Assembly: GCF_029267515.1 (NCBI RefSeq)
Contig: NZ_JAJUIS010000002.1
Span: 62,001 to 126,000, forward strand
Source: Seleniivibrio woodruffii
GTDB lineage: Bacteria > Chrysiogenota > Deferribacteres > Deferribacterales > Geovibrionaceae
Length of the DNA: 64,000 nt
Direction of reading: 5' to 3'
Made by a program: the position numbers and the translations under genes. Position 1 is the stretch's first letter. Each line of letters starts with the position of its first letter. A model generated the notes under the pieces. The model saw nothing but the letters and a program-made list of their open reading frames with translations. It made no database searches and was not told the DNA's origin. Positions 9,631 through 18,233 of the stretch are shown one piece after another.

Positions 9631-10717
9631 GAATTTTGATGTCGTTCTGTTCGCACTTCTCTTTCTGATAACGACTCTCGGCATTTTCGCCATTTATAGC
9701 GCGGGGTTTGACCCTGTGGACGGTAAAGTGCGCAATTTCTGGCTGAAACAGTTCTATTTCCTCATACTGGGGTATTTTTTGTTTTTTGCTTTCAGCGCAA
9801 TAGGTTACAAAAAACTTGTTAAATATTCCTATGTGCTTTATGCTCTTGGTCTTATTATATTGGCGGCGGTTCTCGCCATGGGACATGAGGGAAAGGGTGC
9901 CGTGCGCTGGATATCCGTTGCCGGCATACGCATACAGCCCTCTGAGTTCTTTAAGTTCATCTGGATGATAGTTCTGGCAAGGCTCTACATAGATTTCACA
10001 ATGAACAAGTACGGTATGCTGGATATAATAAAAAAACTGTTTATCGCCATGCCTCCGTTTGTTCTGGTTTTCCTCCAGCCCGACCTCGGTACCGGAGGAA
10101 CCTATCTTGCCGTATGGGGAATTGTGCTGCTTTTTATCGGCATAAAGCGCATGACGCTGGTAATTATTGTCACCAGCCTTGTGTTTGCTGCGCCGATACT
10201 CTGGACGCACATGAAGCCTTATCAGAAGCAGAGGGTTGAGACGTTCCTTAATCCGGAGGCGGATCCTTTCGGTTCCGGATATCACGTTATACAGTCAAAG
10301 ATAGCCATCGGTTCAGGCGGTCTTTTCGGCAAAGGATTTATGAACGGAACCCAGTCCCACCTGAAATTCATACCTGAGCGCCACACCGACTTCATTTTCG
10401 CGGTTATTGCGGAGGAGTTCGGTTTTATCGGTGCGTGTGTGGTGATTCTCTTATTTACAGGGCTGGTTTTCCGTATAATTTATGTAGGCATAAACTCGAA
10501 AGAATCGGCGGGAAAGCTGGTTTGTGTGGCTGCCGGTGCTATTTTCTTTTTCCAGTTTTTCGTGAACCTCGCAATGACAGTTGGTATGATGCCTGTTGTT
10601 GGTATTCCTATGCCGATGGTCAGTTACGGGGGTTCTTCCCTTATCACGTTCATGTCCATTCTCGGCATAGTGAACAGTGTGGCCATGAGGCGTTTTGACA
10701 GTCCCAGTGAGGTATAA
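9596..10717 (+). CDS. rodA: Rod shape-determining protein RodA (SEDS glycosyltransferase)
   Basis: Polytopic SEDS-family lipid II polymerase that partners PBP2. About ten hydrophobic segments, plus the SEDS signatures QPDLGT and PMVSYGGSSL and the RHTDFIFAVIAEEFG loop. It overlaps mrdA; an in-frame TTG at 9590 precedes the chosen ATG at 9596, which has GGCGGA seven bases upstream. Its TAA overlaps the next ATG (TAATG). Confidence 0.95.
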   Translation: MLSVKLDRKHIENFDVVLFALLFLITTLGIFAIYSAGFDPVDGKVRNFWLKQFYFLILGYFLFFAFSAIGYKKLVKYSYVLYALGLIILAAVLAMGHEGKGAVRWISVAGIRIQPSEFFKFIWMIVLARLYIDFTMNKYGMLDIIKKLFIAMPPFVLVFLQPDLGTGGTYLAVWGIVLLFIGIKRMTLVIIVTSLVFAAPILWTHMKPYQKQRVETFLNPEADPFGSGYHVIQSKIAIGSGGLFGKGFMNGTQSHLKFIPERHTDFIFAVIAEEFGFIGACVVILLFTGLVFRIIYVGINSKESAGKLVCVAAGAIFFFQFFVNLAMTVGMMPVVGIPMPMVSYGGSSLITFMSILGIVNSVAMRRFDSPSEV

Positions 10718-13131
10718 TGAAAGATTATAAAAAGCTCCTTAAAATATCCAGACCCGCAAGATATATCAACGGAGAGATAAACTCCATCCACAAGGAACAC
10801 GAAGGCAGAACGACTGTTTGTCTTGTTTTTCCCGACGTTTATGAGGTCGGTATCAGCCATATAGGGTATAAAATGCTCTATGAAAGATTGAATCTGCGTG
10901 ATGAGCTTGTTTGCGAGCGGTTTTTCATGCCGTGGCCTGATGCCATCGAAGCATACGGAAGTGAGATGTTCGTCAGTCTGGAATCTACAGCAGGTCTGAA
11001 AGATTTCGACGTAGTCGGCTACAGCTTTCAGTATGAGCTGTCATATACGAATATGCTGAAATCCCTGCTGATGGCCGGAATTCCAGCCAGAAGCAAAAAC
11101 AGGGGCGAGGACGACCCGATTATAATTGCGGGCGGTCCCTGCGTTTGCAACCCCATGCCTATAGCTGACTTTATAGACGTATTTTTCATCGGTGAATCTG
11201 AGATAACTCTGCCTGACGCAATGGTTAAGCTCAATGAAATGAGCGGTGCCGCAAGAGCAGAGAAGATAGCGTATCTCAACTCTCTGCCGTTCACATACGT
11301 TCCGGAGATAGACCCTGACAAACATGTAAAACGTTCCATTCACACCGGATTTTCTGACGACTATACAATAAAAGACCTTGTGGTTCCGGCTATCCCCGCC
11401 GTTCAGGACAGGGTCGCTGTCGAGATTTCACGCGGCTGCACACGGGGATGCAGGTTTTGTCAGGCAGGTATAATCTATCGCCCGAACCGCGAGCGCAGCG
11501 TTGACAATGTAGCTTGTGACGCACTGTATCAGCTGGATAAAACAGGATATCTCGAAACCTCTCTGCTTTCGCTTTCCGCATCGGATTACAGCAGGCTCGA
11601 AGAACTGCTTGTCACCATGGTGGGGCTGACCGAGGCGAGAAAGGTTTCTCTCGCATTGCCCTCCATAAGGGCGGACAGAATTAAGGAGTATATTTTCCGC
11701 GAACTTTCGAAGGTGCGCAAATCCGGCTTTACCATAGCGCCGGAGGCGGGTTCTCAGCGGATGCGTGACTCCATAAACAAGGGACTTACGGAAGAGGCGA
11801 TACTTGAGGCTGTTGAGAAAGCATCTGATGCGGGATGGAACGGTGCGAAGCTCTATTTCATGATGGGACTGCCGGGTGAAACCCTTGAAGACGTGCTTGC
11901 CATAGCTGAGCTTGCGAGAAAGGCAAAATACCTGCGAAAAGGCAGATTCAGTATAAAGGTATCCGTTTCAAATTTCGTACCCAAAGCCCATACTCCATAT
12001 CAGTGGTGGGGGCAGAACAGCGGTGATGAATTTTTCGAAAAAAGGCAGAAACTCAAGGAACTTCTTGTTAAATATAAAATTCCCCACGCTTTCCACGGTA
12101 TTAAAACCAGTGTTCTTGAGGGTGCATTTTCCCGCGGTTCCAGAGAACTAGGTAATGTTATCGAAGAGGCTGTTAACCGCGGAGCCATGTTTGACGCGTG
12201 GACTGAGTTCTTCAATTTCTCCGTCTGGGAGGAGTGTTTCGCTAAATTCGGGCTGAAAGTCGAAGATTTCGCTCAGCGCAGCTACAAACGCACGGAGAGA
12301 CTGCCTTGGGAGCATATAGACTCCGGGGTTACAAACGATTTCCTTTGGGATGAATATCTCAAATCACAATCGCTGGAGCTTACATCGGACTGTACAGACG
12401 GCGTATGTCATATGTGCGGTGTATGCGACTTCAAAGAGATTAAGAACACATTTGCCGATAAAACTGAAATAGCTACTGAACCTGTGAAGGACGTGGATGA
12501 ACAGAAATTCACCCGTTACGCGATGGTGTTTTCAAAGACGGAAAGGCTAAGCCTCCTGTCAGCCATCGAAACCCAGAGGCTGTTTACTCACGTTCTGACA
12601 ATATCAAAATTCGGACTGAAATTCACCAAGGGGTTCAATCCGCAGCCGAAACTGAGCTACGTTCAGGCGGCTTCCACGGGGCTTTCGGGACTTAACGAGG
12701 TTCTTATATTCGAATCGGAAAAGATAGATGATTTTCAGGAAGCCATAGACAGGCTGAACGGTATTCTGCCTAAATGGGTACGTATCAGCCACATGGTCGA
12801 ATTTCCGGTCAATCCCAGACACTTCGACGTATACGTACGCTTCGGGTTTGCAAAAGAATTTATAGACATTTTCAAGGCGAAATATGAAGCCGGAGAGGCG
12901 AAATACGAAAAACTGAACAAGAAAGGACTGCCCAAGGTTATGGATGCAAAGGATTTCACCGCGCAGACAGGTGAGACGGACGTTGTTTTCAAGACTGAAA
13001 CCACGGGTAATTTTAACTGTTTCGAGTTTTTTGAAAGCCTTGGATATGAGCGCGGCGACATTGATATAATAAGAAAGAACGTTTATCTTGTGCCGAGAGA
13101 GGGTGACGATGCGGTCGGAACCGATTTATAA
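10717..13131 (+). CDS. Radical SAM protein (TIGR03960-type) fused to a DUF2344 domain
   Basis: An 804-residue fusion. The N-terminal part resembles B12-binding-domain radical SAM proteins of the TIGR03960 family and carries CTRGCRFC, the CxxxCxxC that holds the 4Fe-4S cluster, near residue 245; it has the APEAGSQRMRD and MMGLPGET segments seen in the family. A Cys-rich patch (CTDGVCHMCGVCDF) lies near residue 565. The last ~200 residues begin FTRYAMVFSKTERL and match the DUF2344/TIGR03936 domain (KGFNPQPKLSY). Substrate unknown; in many bacteria these two domains sit near ribonuclease G and rod-shape genes, so an RNA-linked role has been suggested. It is coupled to rodA. Confidence 0.9.
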   Translation: MKDYKKLLKISRPARYINGEINSIHKEHEGRTTVCLVFPDVYEVGISHIGYKMLYERLNLRDELVCERFFMPWPDAIEAYGSEMFVSLESTAGLKDFDVVGYSFQYELSYTNMLKSLLMAGIPARSKNRGEDDPIIIAGGPCVCNPMPIADFIDVFFIGESEITLPDAMVKLNEMSGAARAEKIAYLNSLPFTYVPEIDPDKHVKRSIHTGFSDDYTIKDLVVPAIPAVQDRVAVEISRGCTRGCRFCQAGIIYRPNRERSVDNVACDALYQLDKTGYLETSLLSLSASDYSRLEELLVTMVGLTEARKVSLALPSIRADRIKEYIFRELSKVRKSGFTIAPEAGSQRMRDSINKGLTEEAILEAVEKASDAGWNGAKLYFMMGLPGETLEDVLAIAELARKAKYLRKGRFSIKVSVSNFVPKAHTPYQWWGQNSGDEFFEKRQKLKELLVKYKIPHAFHGIKTSVLEGAFSRGSRELGNVIEEAVNRGAMFDAWTEFFNFSVWEECFAKFGLKVEDFAQRSYKRTERLPWEHIDSGVTNDFLWDEYLKSQSLELTSDCTDGVCHMCGVCDFKEIKNTFADKTEIATEPVKDVDEQKFTRYAMVFSKTERLSLLSAIETQRLFTHVLTISKFGLKFTKGFNPQPKLSYVQAASTGLSGLNEVLIFESEKIDDFQEAIDRLNGILPKWVRISHMVEFPVNPRHFDVYVRFGFAKEFIDIFKAKYEAGEAKYEKLNKKGLPKVMDAKDFTAQTGETDVVFKTETTGNFNCFEFFESLGYERGDIDIIRKNVYLVPREGDDAVGTDL

Positions 13132-13897
13132 GACTTTTCTCGAAGATATTTACAGGAAATACAACAGTATTGAATATCTTGACACAGACCCTGTGTTCTT
13201 CCCACATGCGTATGAAGGCAACACCGAATACGTCGCTTTGACTGCGGCTGTATTCGCGTATGGAAACGTGAAGGCTATCAAAGGGTTTATCCGTTCATTC
13301 CTTGATTATTACGGAACAGACCCTCTTGCGGCTGTAAAACCTTCCGGCGGGCTGTATTACAGGTTTCAGAAGAAGCACGATATAGAGTATTATTCGGAGC
13401 TTATGCGCAGGCTTTACGGTGAATACGGCTCCATAGAGAACATTTTTGCCAAAAGGGATACGCTGGAGGAGGGGATACTCCTTTTCCATGACCTGATTAA
13501 AAATTACGCGGCTGATGCAGATACCGGACTGCACTTTCTGTTCCCAAATCCGGTAACATCCGGTTCAAAACGCCTGCGTATGTTTCTGCGCTGGATGATT
13601 CGCAAGGATAACGTAGATTTCGGCTTATGGACGAAATTCAGTCCCGCTGAGCTTATGATGATAATAGACACACATATTCTCAGATTCGCAAAAAATAACG
13701 GAGTTATAACAAATGACTCTGCCACCCGTTCCAACCTTGAAAAAGTCAGCAGTTTTTTCAGAGCCATGAACCCAGAAGACCCTGCGAAATATGACTTTGC
13801 GCTCACAAGACTTGGTATCGTTTCGGGATGTAAGTATATGAGCTGTATAGCCTGCAGCACCTGCGGGCACAATGACGGCTGTATATTTAGGAATTGA
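13109..13897 (+). CDS. TIGR02757 (DUF2400) family protein
   Basis: A 262-residue protein recognised by its family N-terminus (SIEYLDTDPVFFPHAY) and by a C-terminal cysteine group (CKYMSCIACSTCGHNDGC) that probably binds metal or an Fe-S cluster. The family is widespread in Bacteroidota and related lineages, with no defined function. The ATG at 13109 has GAGGG just upstream and lies inside the preceding gene, so it is the last member of the mre operon as far as can be seen. The central HILRFAKNNGV region recalls helix-hairpin-helix glycosylase folds, but that is a weak impression. Confidence 0.85.
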   Translation: MRSEPIYKTFLEDIYRKYNSIEYLDTDPVFFPHAYEGNTEYVALTAAVFAYGNVKAIKGFIRSFLDYYGTDPLAAVKPSGGLYYRFQKKHDIEYYSELMRRLYGEYGSIENIFAKRDTLEEGILLFHDLIKNYAADADTGLHFLFPNPVTSGSKRLRMFLRWMIRKDNVDFGLWTKFSPAELMMIIDTHILRFAKNNGVITNDSATRSNLEKVSSFFRAMNPEDPAKYDFALTRLGIVSGCKYMSCIACSTCGHNDGCIFRN

Positions 13898-13933
13898 TGA
13901 ATATATGAATATTTAAAATGTATCTTCGTAGCA

Positions 13934-13964
13934 TTGACAAAGCATGAAAATAGTATAGTATAAA
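13934..13964 (+). promoter_or_regulatory. Candidate promoter for trxA
   Basis: TTGACA at 13934-13939 with TATAAA at 13959-13964 (19-base spacer); an alternative TATAGT at 13954 would leave only 14. It is the only good -35 in the 102-base gap before trxA. Confidence 0.5.
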
Positions 13965-13999
13965 TCTGAAAGCGCTTAAAGATATTTAGGAGGATTGCT

Positions 14000-14317
14000 A
14001 TGGCAGCAGAACTTAACGAAGCTAGTTTTCAATCAGAAGTAATCGATTGCAGCATGCCCGTCCTTGTGGACTTTTGGGCAGTGTGGTGCGGACCTTGCAG
14101 AATGCTCACACCCACTATAGAGTCTCTTGCTTCAGAATACGCAGGCAAAGTGAAAGTTGCAAAGGTTAACGTTGACGAAAACCAGCAGCTCGCAGCCAAA
14201 TACGGTATCATGAGCATACCTACAGTTATGGTTTTTAAAGACGGCAAAGTTGTTGAACAGTTCATCGGCGTTCAGCCTAAAGGCGTTTACGAAGACGCTC
14301 TTAAAAGATACATATAA
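14000..14317 (+). CDS. trxA: Thioredoxin
   Basis: Cytosolic disulfide reductase, 105 residues, with the classical WCGPC active site near residues 28-32 and the cis-proline loop SIPTV. A strong AGGAGG precedes the ATG. It has its own promoter and terminator, so it appears monocistronic. No thioredoxin reductase gene is in the window. Confidence 0.96.
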   Translation: MAAELNEASFQSEVIDCSMPVLVDFWAVWCGPCRMLTPTIESLASEYAGKVKVAKVNVDENQQLAAKYGIMSIPTVMVFKDGKVVEQFIGVQPKGVYEDALKRYI

Positions 14318-14355
14318 CATATCTTACGCACACTGCGGCTTTTCAGCCGTTACGG

Positions 14356-14386
14356 GAGCAGCTTTTTAACAGGCTGCTCTTTTTTT
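14356..14386 (+). terminator. Rho-independent terminator of trxA
   Basis: GAGCAGC / GCTGCTC perfect 7-bp stem with a 10-base loop, followed by seven T residues. Confidence 0.9.
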
Positions 14387-14462
14387 ATCCATTTCCCTGA
14401 TTTCAACTTCTTGATATGAATCAAAGAAAAAACTTTTCTTCAAACATATGCTGTGTATTGAT

Positions 14463-14481
14463 GATAATGAATATCATTTTC
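14463..14481. promoter_or_regulatory. Fur-box-like site 1 upstream of feoA
   Basis: GATAATGAATATCATTTTC agrees with the consensus GATAATGATAATCATTATC at most of its 19 positions. It sits just upstream of a TTGACG (14484-14489) that could be the feo -35, so a bound Fur protein would block transcription when iron is sufficient. Confidence 0.75.
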
Positions 14482-14498
14482 TCTTGACGCGACGGCGT

Positions 14499-14517
14499 GA
14501 TAATGATAGTTATTTTC
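14499..14517. promoter_or_regulatory. Fur-box-like site 2 upstream of feoA
   Basis: GATAATGATAGTTATTTTC matches the Fur consensus at about 16 of 19 positions and covers the region where the -10 should lie downstream of TTGACG. Two boxes 36 bases apart suggest cooperative repression. Confidence 0.75.
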
Positions 14518-14565
14518 ATCATGCTTGGTATAGGGTTTTACTTTTTTAATTAGGGAGATCAACAA

Positions 14566-14799
14566 ATGATTATTTCCATGAGAAAGATGAAAGACAATCA
14601 AAAGGGCAGGATTGTCAAGGTCAACTGCGAAGGCGAACTTCGTCAGAGGATCAACGATATGGGTCTGACCTCAGGAACTGAATTTAAGATCATAGGCAGG
14701 GCGCCCCTTTTCGACCCTGTTGCTCTGAAAGTGAGAGGGTTTACCATCACACTCAGAAACAACGAAGCTGATCACATTGAAGTGGAGGTCATTGATTAA
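14566..14799 (+). CDS. feoA: Ferrous iron transport protein A
   Basis: A 77-residue SH3-like protein that works with FeoB in Fe2+ uptake. Family features: GELRQRINDMGLTSGTEF and LKVRGFTITLR. The start follows GGGAGATCAACAA; the stop overlaps the feoB ATG (TAATG). Two Fur-like sites lie upstream. Confidence 0.93.
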   Translation: MIISMRKMKDNQKGRIVKVNCEGELRQRINDMGLTSGTEFKIIGRAPLFDPVALKVRGFTITLRNNEADHIEVEVID

Positions 14800-16985
14800 T
14801 GAAGATTGTTGCCATTGCCGGAAACCCCAACTGCGGGAAGACGTCTCTTTTCAACAACATAACAGGCGCAAACTACCACGTTGCCAACTATCCCGGTGTT
14901 ACAGTTGAAAAGAAGGAAGCGAAAGTTAAGCACAACGGTGAGGAGTTTACAATCGTAGACCTTCCCGGTACATACAGCCTTTCCCCTTACTCGCTCGAAG
15001 AGAAAGTGGCGAGAGACTATGTTGTAAACGAAAAACCGGATGTTGTCGTCAACGTTCTGGACGCATCTAACCTTGAAAGAAACCTTTACATGTTCGTTCA
15101 GTTTATGGAGATGGGCGCACCTGTCATGGCTGCGCTTAACATGGTTGATGTTGCAAAGCTCAGAAAAATCAATATAGATGTCAAGGCTCTGGGCGAAAAG
15201 CTGAATGTGCCCGTGGTTGAAACTGTCGCAAGGGAAAACAAGGGTACCAGAGAGCTTCTGGACGCCGTTGCAAAATTCAGCGCGAGCCAGACAAAAGCGG
15301 CTCCCCTTGATATTTCATACGGTCCCGATGTTGACGAGACTCTCGTTAAAATGGAGACCAAGATCAAAGACGCAGGTTTCATGACTGCAAAATACCTTCC
15401 CAGATGGACAGCTCTGAAATATCTTGAAAACGACGAGCAAATAATCGCAGAAGGTTCAGGCATCGGCAGCATCCATCAGGAACTCGTTGCGATGGCTGAA
15501 AAACTTAACAGCCACATCAAAACAACTCAGAAAACAACAGCGGAAAACCTCATTGCGGATTACAGATACGGCTACATCAGCTCTATCCTTAAATCAGTTG
15601 TAACATATGAGGATTCCCCTCTGGACAGACTGTATCTCAGCGACCGCATAGACAAGGTACTTACTAACAAACTGCTGGGACCGATAATAATGCTCGGTTT
15701 CCTGTATCTTATATATGAGTTTACATTCTGGGCGAGTGAATATCCTGTTATGTGGCTTGAAAGCCTGTTCGGCTGGCTCGGCGGTGTTGCCGAAGCGGGC
15801 ATGGCGGAGGGCTTGCTGAAATCTCTTGTAATTTCAGGTATCATCGATGGTATGGGCGGGGTTCTCGGTTTTGCACCTCTTATCCTTTTCATGTTCTTTG
15901 CCATCGCGTTCCTTGAGGACTCAGGCTATATGGCAAGAACCGCCTATATGCTGGACAGGGTGTTCCGTATTTTCGGGCTTCAGGGCAACTCTGTTGTTGC
16001 ATACATCGTTTCCGGCGGTATCGCTGGAGGATGCGCAGTTCCCGGCGTTATGGCGGCAAGAACCATCAAAGGCGAAAAAGAGAGACTGATAACAATCCTT
16101 ACGGCTCCTTTCATGCCCTGTGGTGCTAAACTGCCCGTTTATGCTCTGCTTATCAAGGCTTTTTTCCCCGGCAACGAAAGCGGAATGATGCTTGCAATCA
16201 CGCTTATAAGCTGGCTGCTGGCGCTTTCAATAGCAAGAATACTGGGCACTTTCTTTGTAAAAGAACCAGATTCAGCATTTGTTATGGAGCTTCCTCCTTA
16301 CAGGATGCCCACACTGAAAGGTCTTTCAATACACGCATGGGAAAGATGCTGGATGTACGTCAGGAAAGCGGGTACCGTTATCCTTGCGATATCCATCCTG
16401 CTCTGGGCTATGATGACCTTTCCGCAGCTCACAGACAAACAGCTTGAAGTTTATGAGAGCCAGCGTCAGGACGTAACCGCTTCTTACGATAAAGCTGTTG
16501 TTGAAGAGGGCGATTCCGATGCTGAAGAAGTTTCCGCTATGGCTCAGGAATATCGTGACCGACTTGCAGAGGTTGATGCCAATGAGGCTGGCGACGCTCT
16601 TGCAAATTCTGTGGCGGGCAGACTCGGAAAAGTGTTCGAACCTGTAACACAGTTTGCAGGATTTGACTGGAGAACCAATATTGCTCTTATAGGCGGTATA
16701 GCTGCAAAAGAGGTCGTGGTTGCGTCTCTGGGTACTGCATACTCTCTCGGAGAGGTTGACCCTGAGGAATCAGACAGTCTTGCTGATAAGCTGGTTAAAT
16801 CCGGCTGGACCACAGCAAACGCAATCTCGCTGATAATATTCACAATGCTGTACGCGCCGTGTTTCGTAACTGTGGTTGCTATACGTAAGGAGACAGGCTC
16901 TTCCAAGTGGGCGCTTTTCACACTTGTCGTTTACACAGGTGTTGCGTTCCTTGCTTCTATTGCCGCCTTCCAGATTATGGGGTAA
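14799..16985 (+). CDS. feoB: Ferrous iron transport protein B
   Basis: Polytopic inner-membrane Fe2+ transporter with an N-terminal G domain: G1 GNPNCGKTS, G3 DLPG, G4 NMVD. A helical guanine-dissociation-inhibitor region follows to about residue 280, then two Gate domains with cysteine-containing GGCAVPGVMAAR and APFMPCGAKLPVY segments. 728 residues is normal. An acidic stretch near residue 560 lies between the Gate halves. Translationally coupled to feoA. Confidence 0.96.
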   Translation: MKIVAIAGNPNCGKTSLFNNITGANYHVANYPGVTVEKKEAKVKHNGEEFTIVDLPGTYSLSPYSLEEKVARDYVVNEKPDVVVNVLDASNLERNLYMFVQFMEMGAPVMAALNMVDVAKLRKINIDVKALGEKLNVPVVETVARENKGTRELLDAVAKFSASQTKAAPLDISYGPDVDETLVKMETKIKDAGFMTAKYLPRWTALKYLENDEQIIAEGSGIGSIHQELVAMAEKLNSHIKTTQKTTAENLIADYRYGYISSILKSVVTYEDSPLDRLYLSDRIDKVLTNKLLGPIIMLGFLYLIYEFTFWASEYPVMWLESLFGWLGGVAEAGMAEGLLKSLVISGIIDGMGGVLGFAPLILFMFFAIAFLEDSGYMARTAYMLDRVFRIFGLQGNSVVAYIVSGGIAGGCAVPGVMAARTIKGEKERLITILTAPFMPCGAKLPVYALLIKAFFPGNESGMMLAITLISWLLALSIARILGTFFVKEPDSAFVMELPPYRMPTLKGLSIHAWERCWMYVRKAGTVILAISILLWAMMTFPQLTDKQLEVYESQRQDVTASYDKAVVEEGDSDAEEVSAMAQEYRDRLAEVDANEAGDALANSVAGRLGKVFEPVTQFAGFDWRTNIALIGGIAAKEVVVASLGTAYSLGEVDPEESDSLADKLVKSGWTTANAISLIIFTMLYAPCFVTVVAIRKETGSSKWALFTLVVYTGVAFLASIAAFQIMG

Positions 16986-17002
16986 CCGCTCGGAGGTGAT
17001 AT

Positions 17003-17161
17003 ATGATGTCAAATATTATTCTTACGGCAATACTGCTCTGGGCAGTGGGTTTCGCCGGATATAGGGGATATAAGACCTATAAACAGGCGAAAAGCGACAA
17101 GCCTATGCAGTGCGCATGTTCCGGCTGCGGCGGAAGCTGTTCATCGGACAAGAAAATATAA
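17003..17161 (+). CDS. FeoB-associated Cys-rich small membrane protein
   Basis: Too short for the ORF track: 52 residues starting MMSNIILTAIL, with one N-terminal membrane segment, a basic middle (YRGYKTYKQAK) and a Cys-rich tail CACSGCGGSC. This matches the FeoB-associated Cys-rich membrane protein family, which often ends feo operons and is thought to assist Fe2+ handling. A good CGGAGG ribosome site precedes the start 17 bases after feoB, and the gene ends just before the operon terminator. Confidence 0.88.
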   Translation: MMSNIILTAILLWAVGFAGYRGYKTYKQAKSDKPMQCACSGCGGSCSSDKKI

Positions 17162-17167
17162 CATGGG

Positions 17168-17195
17168 AAGAGGGGCGCTTGCCCCTCTTTTTTTT
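17168..17195 (+). terminator. Rho-independent terminator of the feo operon
   Basis: AAGAGGGGC / GCCCCTCTT perfect 9-bp stem with a GCTT loop and a long T-run. Confidence 0.93.
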
Positions 17196-17293
17196 GTAAT
17201 TATCAGATAAATCTATATTTTATTGAATATCTGTTTAAATTGGATGAAAACCTTGTTTTTCAAATATTTGTAGCATTAGTAAAACCTATTGTG

Positions 17294-17299
17294 TATACT
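17294..17299 (+). promoter_or_regulatory. Possible -10 of the luxR-type gene leader
   Basis: TATACT is the best -10 in the 361-base gap after feoB; the -35 is unclear (TTGTAG sits 20 bases upstream). If real, it would start a leader of about 215 bases. Confidence 0.3.
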
Positions 17300-17368
17300 G
17301 ATTGAAATATGAGGAGCTTAGCGCCACTAGTTCTGGTAGTATCAAAATGTTGTTAAACGGGGTATACC

Positions 17369-17530
17369 ATGTTAGCTAAAACTTCACCAAAACCAAGTTT
17401 TTGCAAAAGTCATACACGGTGCAAACCGTGTCCCGCAATTGGCCGTTGGCAGCAACATTTTCCGGGCTTTGCTTCCAACGGCATTTTTTCGTGTCTAATT
17501 TCACTCCAGGGAATTTCCAGCCATGCTTAA
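17369..17530 (+). CDS. Possible 53-codon leader ORF upstream of the luxR-type gene
   Basis: ATG at 17369 with CGGGGT upstream opens a 53-residue frame (MLAKTSPKPSF...) rich in Cys, Pro and Ser, which runs through both leader hairpins and stops 8 bases inside the luxR-type gene. It resembles no family I know. Its overlap with a strong terminator hairpin makes a chance frame quite possible; if translated, ribosomes would open the terminator and couple to the next gene. Confidence 0.25.
   Translation: MLAKTSPKPSFCKSHTRCKPCPAIGRWQQHFPGFASNGIFSCLISLQGISSHA
17414..17431 (+). promoter_or_regulatory. Leader hairpin with GNRA tetraloop
   Basis: ACACGGT-GCAA-ACCGTGT is a perfect 7-bp hairpin closed by a GCAA (GNRA) tetraloop, 10 bases before a terminator. 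The hairpin-terminator order suggests an aptamer or attenuator upstream of the luxR-type gene. It does not fit any riboswitch class I can recall in full. Confidence 0.55.
17442..17489 (+). terminator. Terminator hairpin inside the luxR leader
   Basis: GCCGTTGG / CCAACGGC 8-bp stem extended by GCAA / TTGC across a 2x2 mismatch, then ATTTTTT. It lies 33 bases before the luxR-type start codon, so it would stop leader transcription unless prevented. Confidence 0.75.
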
Positions 17531-18233
17531 ACGTAAAGAACTGACTAATATTCTTGATTTTTCTCTTGAGCTGCTGAATATACGGACGTATTCTGGTTTC
17601 ACATCTTCTGTTATGGGGCTTAAAGGGCTTTTTGAGTTCGATTTTGTTCACATAGGCGCTGTTTATTTTTCGGAAGAGTGGAAGATGCAGACCTTCTATA
17701 CCAACCTGAGTGTTATGAAAGAGTGGTCTCCTTATCAGTATTCAACCAGCCCGAATCCCAACGACCCTGTTTACCACATGGTGAGCGCCGGAAAAACCAT
17801 GATGTGGTGGGAAGAACTGCCCCCTGCGATAGGTTCCGTGACTCCGCTGATGATACTTCCTAACCTCTGCGGCTACAGCTTCAGCAAGGTTGCACCTGAT
17901 AAATCCAAAACCGCCGTTATTTCATTCGGAGGCAGGGAATTCAGTAAAGCAGAGCGGACAGAGGAAATTCTTTATTATATTTATCCGCACCTTGCCAACG
18001 CATATTACAGGCTGAGCGAGATGCAGGACATTGACCCCGGACTTATCAGCGGAAGGGAAATGGACGTTCTGAGATGGCTGAAAGCTGGCAAAACCTCTTG
18101 GGAAATTTCAAAAATACTGGAAATAAGTGAGAATACGGTTAATTTTCATATCAAGAATATAAAGAGAAAGCTGAACGCGACAAACCGTCAGCACGCAGTT
18201 GCGATAGCTATAGCCAACAGTATCATTTCCTAG
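17523..18233 (+). CDS. LuxR-family transcriptional regulator, solo
   Basis: A 236-residue protein with an N-terminal ligand-binding-like domain (about residues 1-160; NDPVYHM and a nearby WWE resemble autoinducer-binding domains) and a C-terminal LuxR helix-turn-helix (SGREMDVLRWLKAGKTSWEISKILEISENTVNFHIKNIKRKL). No luxI-type synthase is in the window, so it is a solo regulator; its ligand is unknown. It is expressed from a structured leader. Its TAG overlaps the stop of the convergent GGDEF gene (CTAG). Confidence 0.85.
   Translation: MLKRKELTNILDFSLELLNIRTYSGFTSSVMGLKGLFEFDFVHIGAVYFSEEWKMQTFYTNLSVMKEWSPYQYSTSPNPNDPVYHMVSAGKTMMWWEELPPAIGSVTPLMILPNLCGYSFSKVAPDKSKTAVISFGGREFSKAERTEEILYYIYPHLANAYYRLSEMQDIDPGLISGREMDVLRWLKAGKTSWEISKILEISENTVNFHIKNIKRKLNATNRQHAVAIAIANSIIS

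Noticed and set aside
17400-17490. Cyclic di-GMP (GEMM) or cobalamin riboswitch upstream of the luxR-type gene
   Set aside because: GCAAACC and CCCGC pieces are present, but the second GNRA hairpin and receptor of GEMM and the AAGGGAA element of cobalamin switches are missing; kept only as an unclassified leader.
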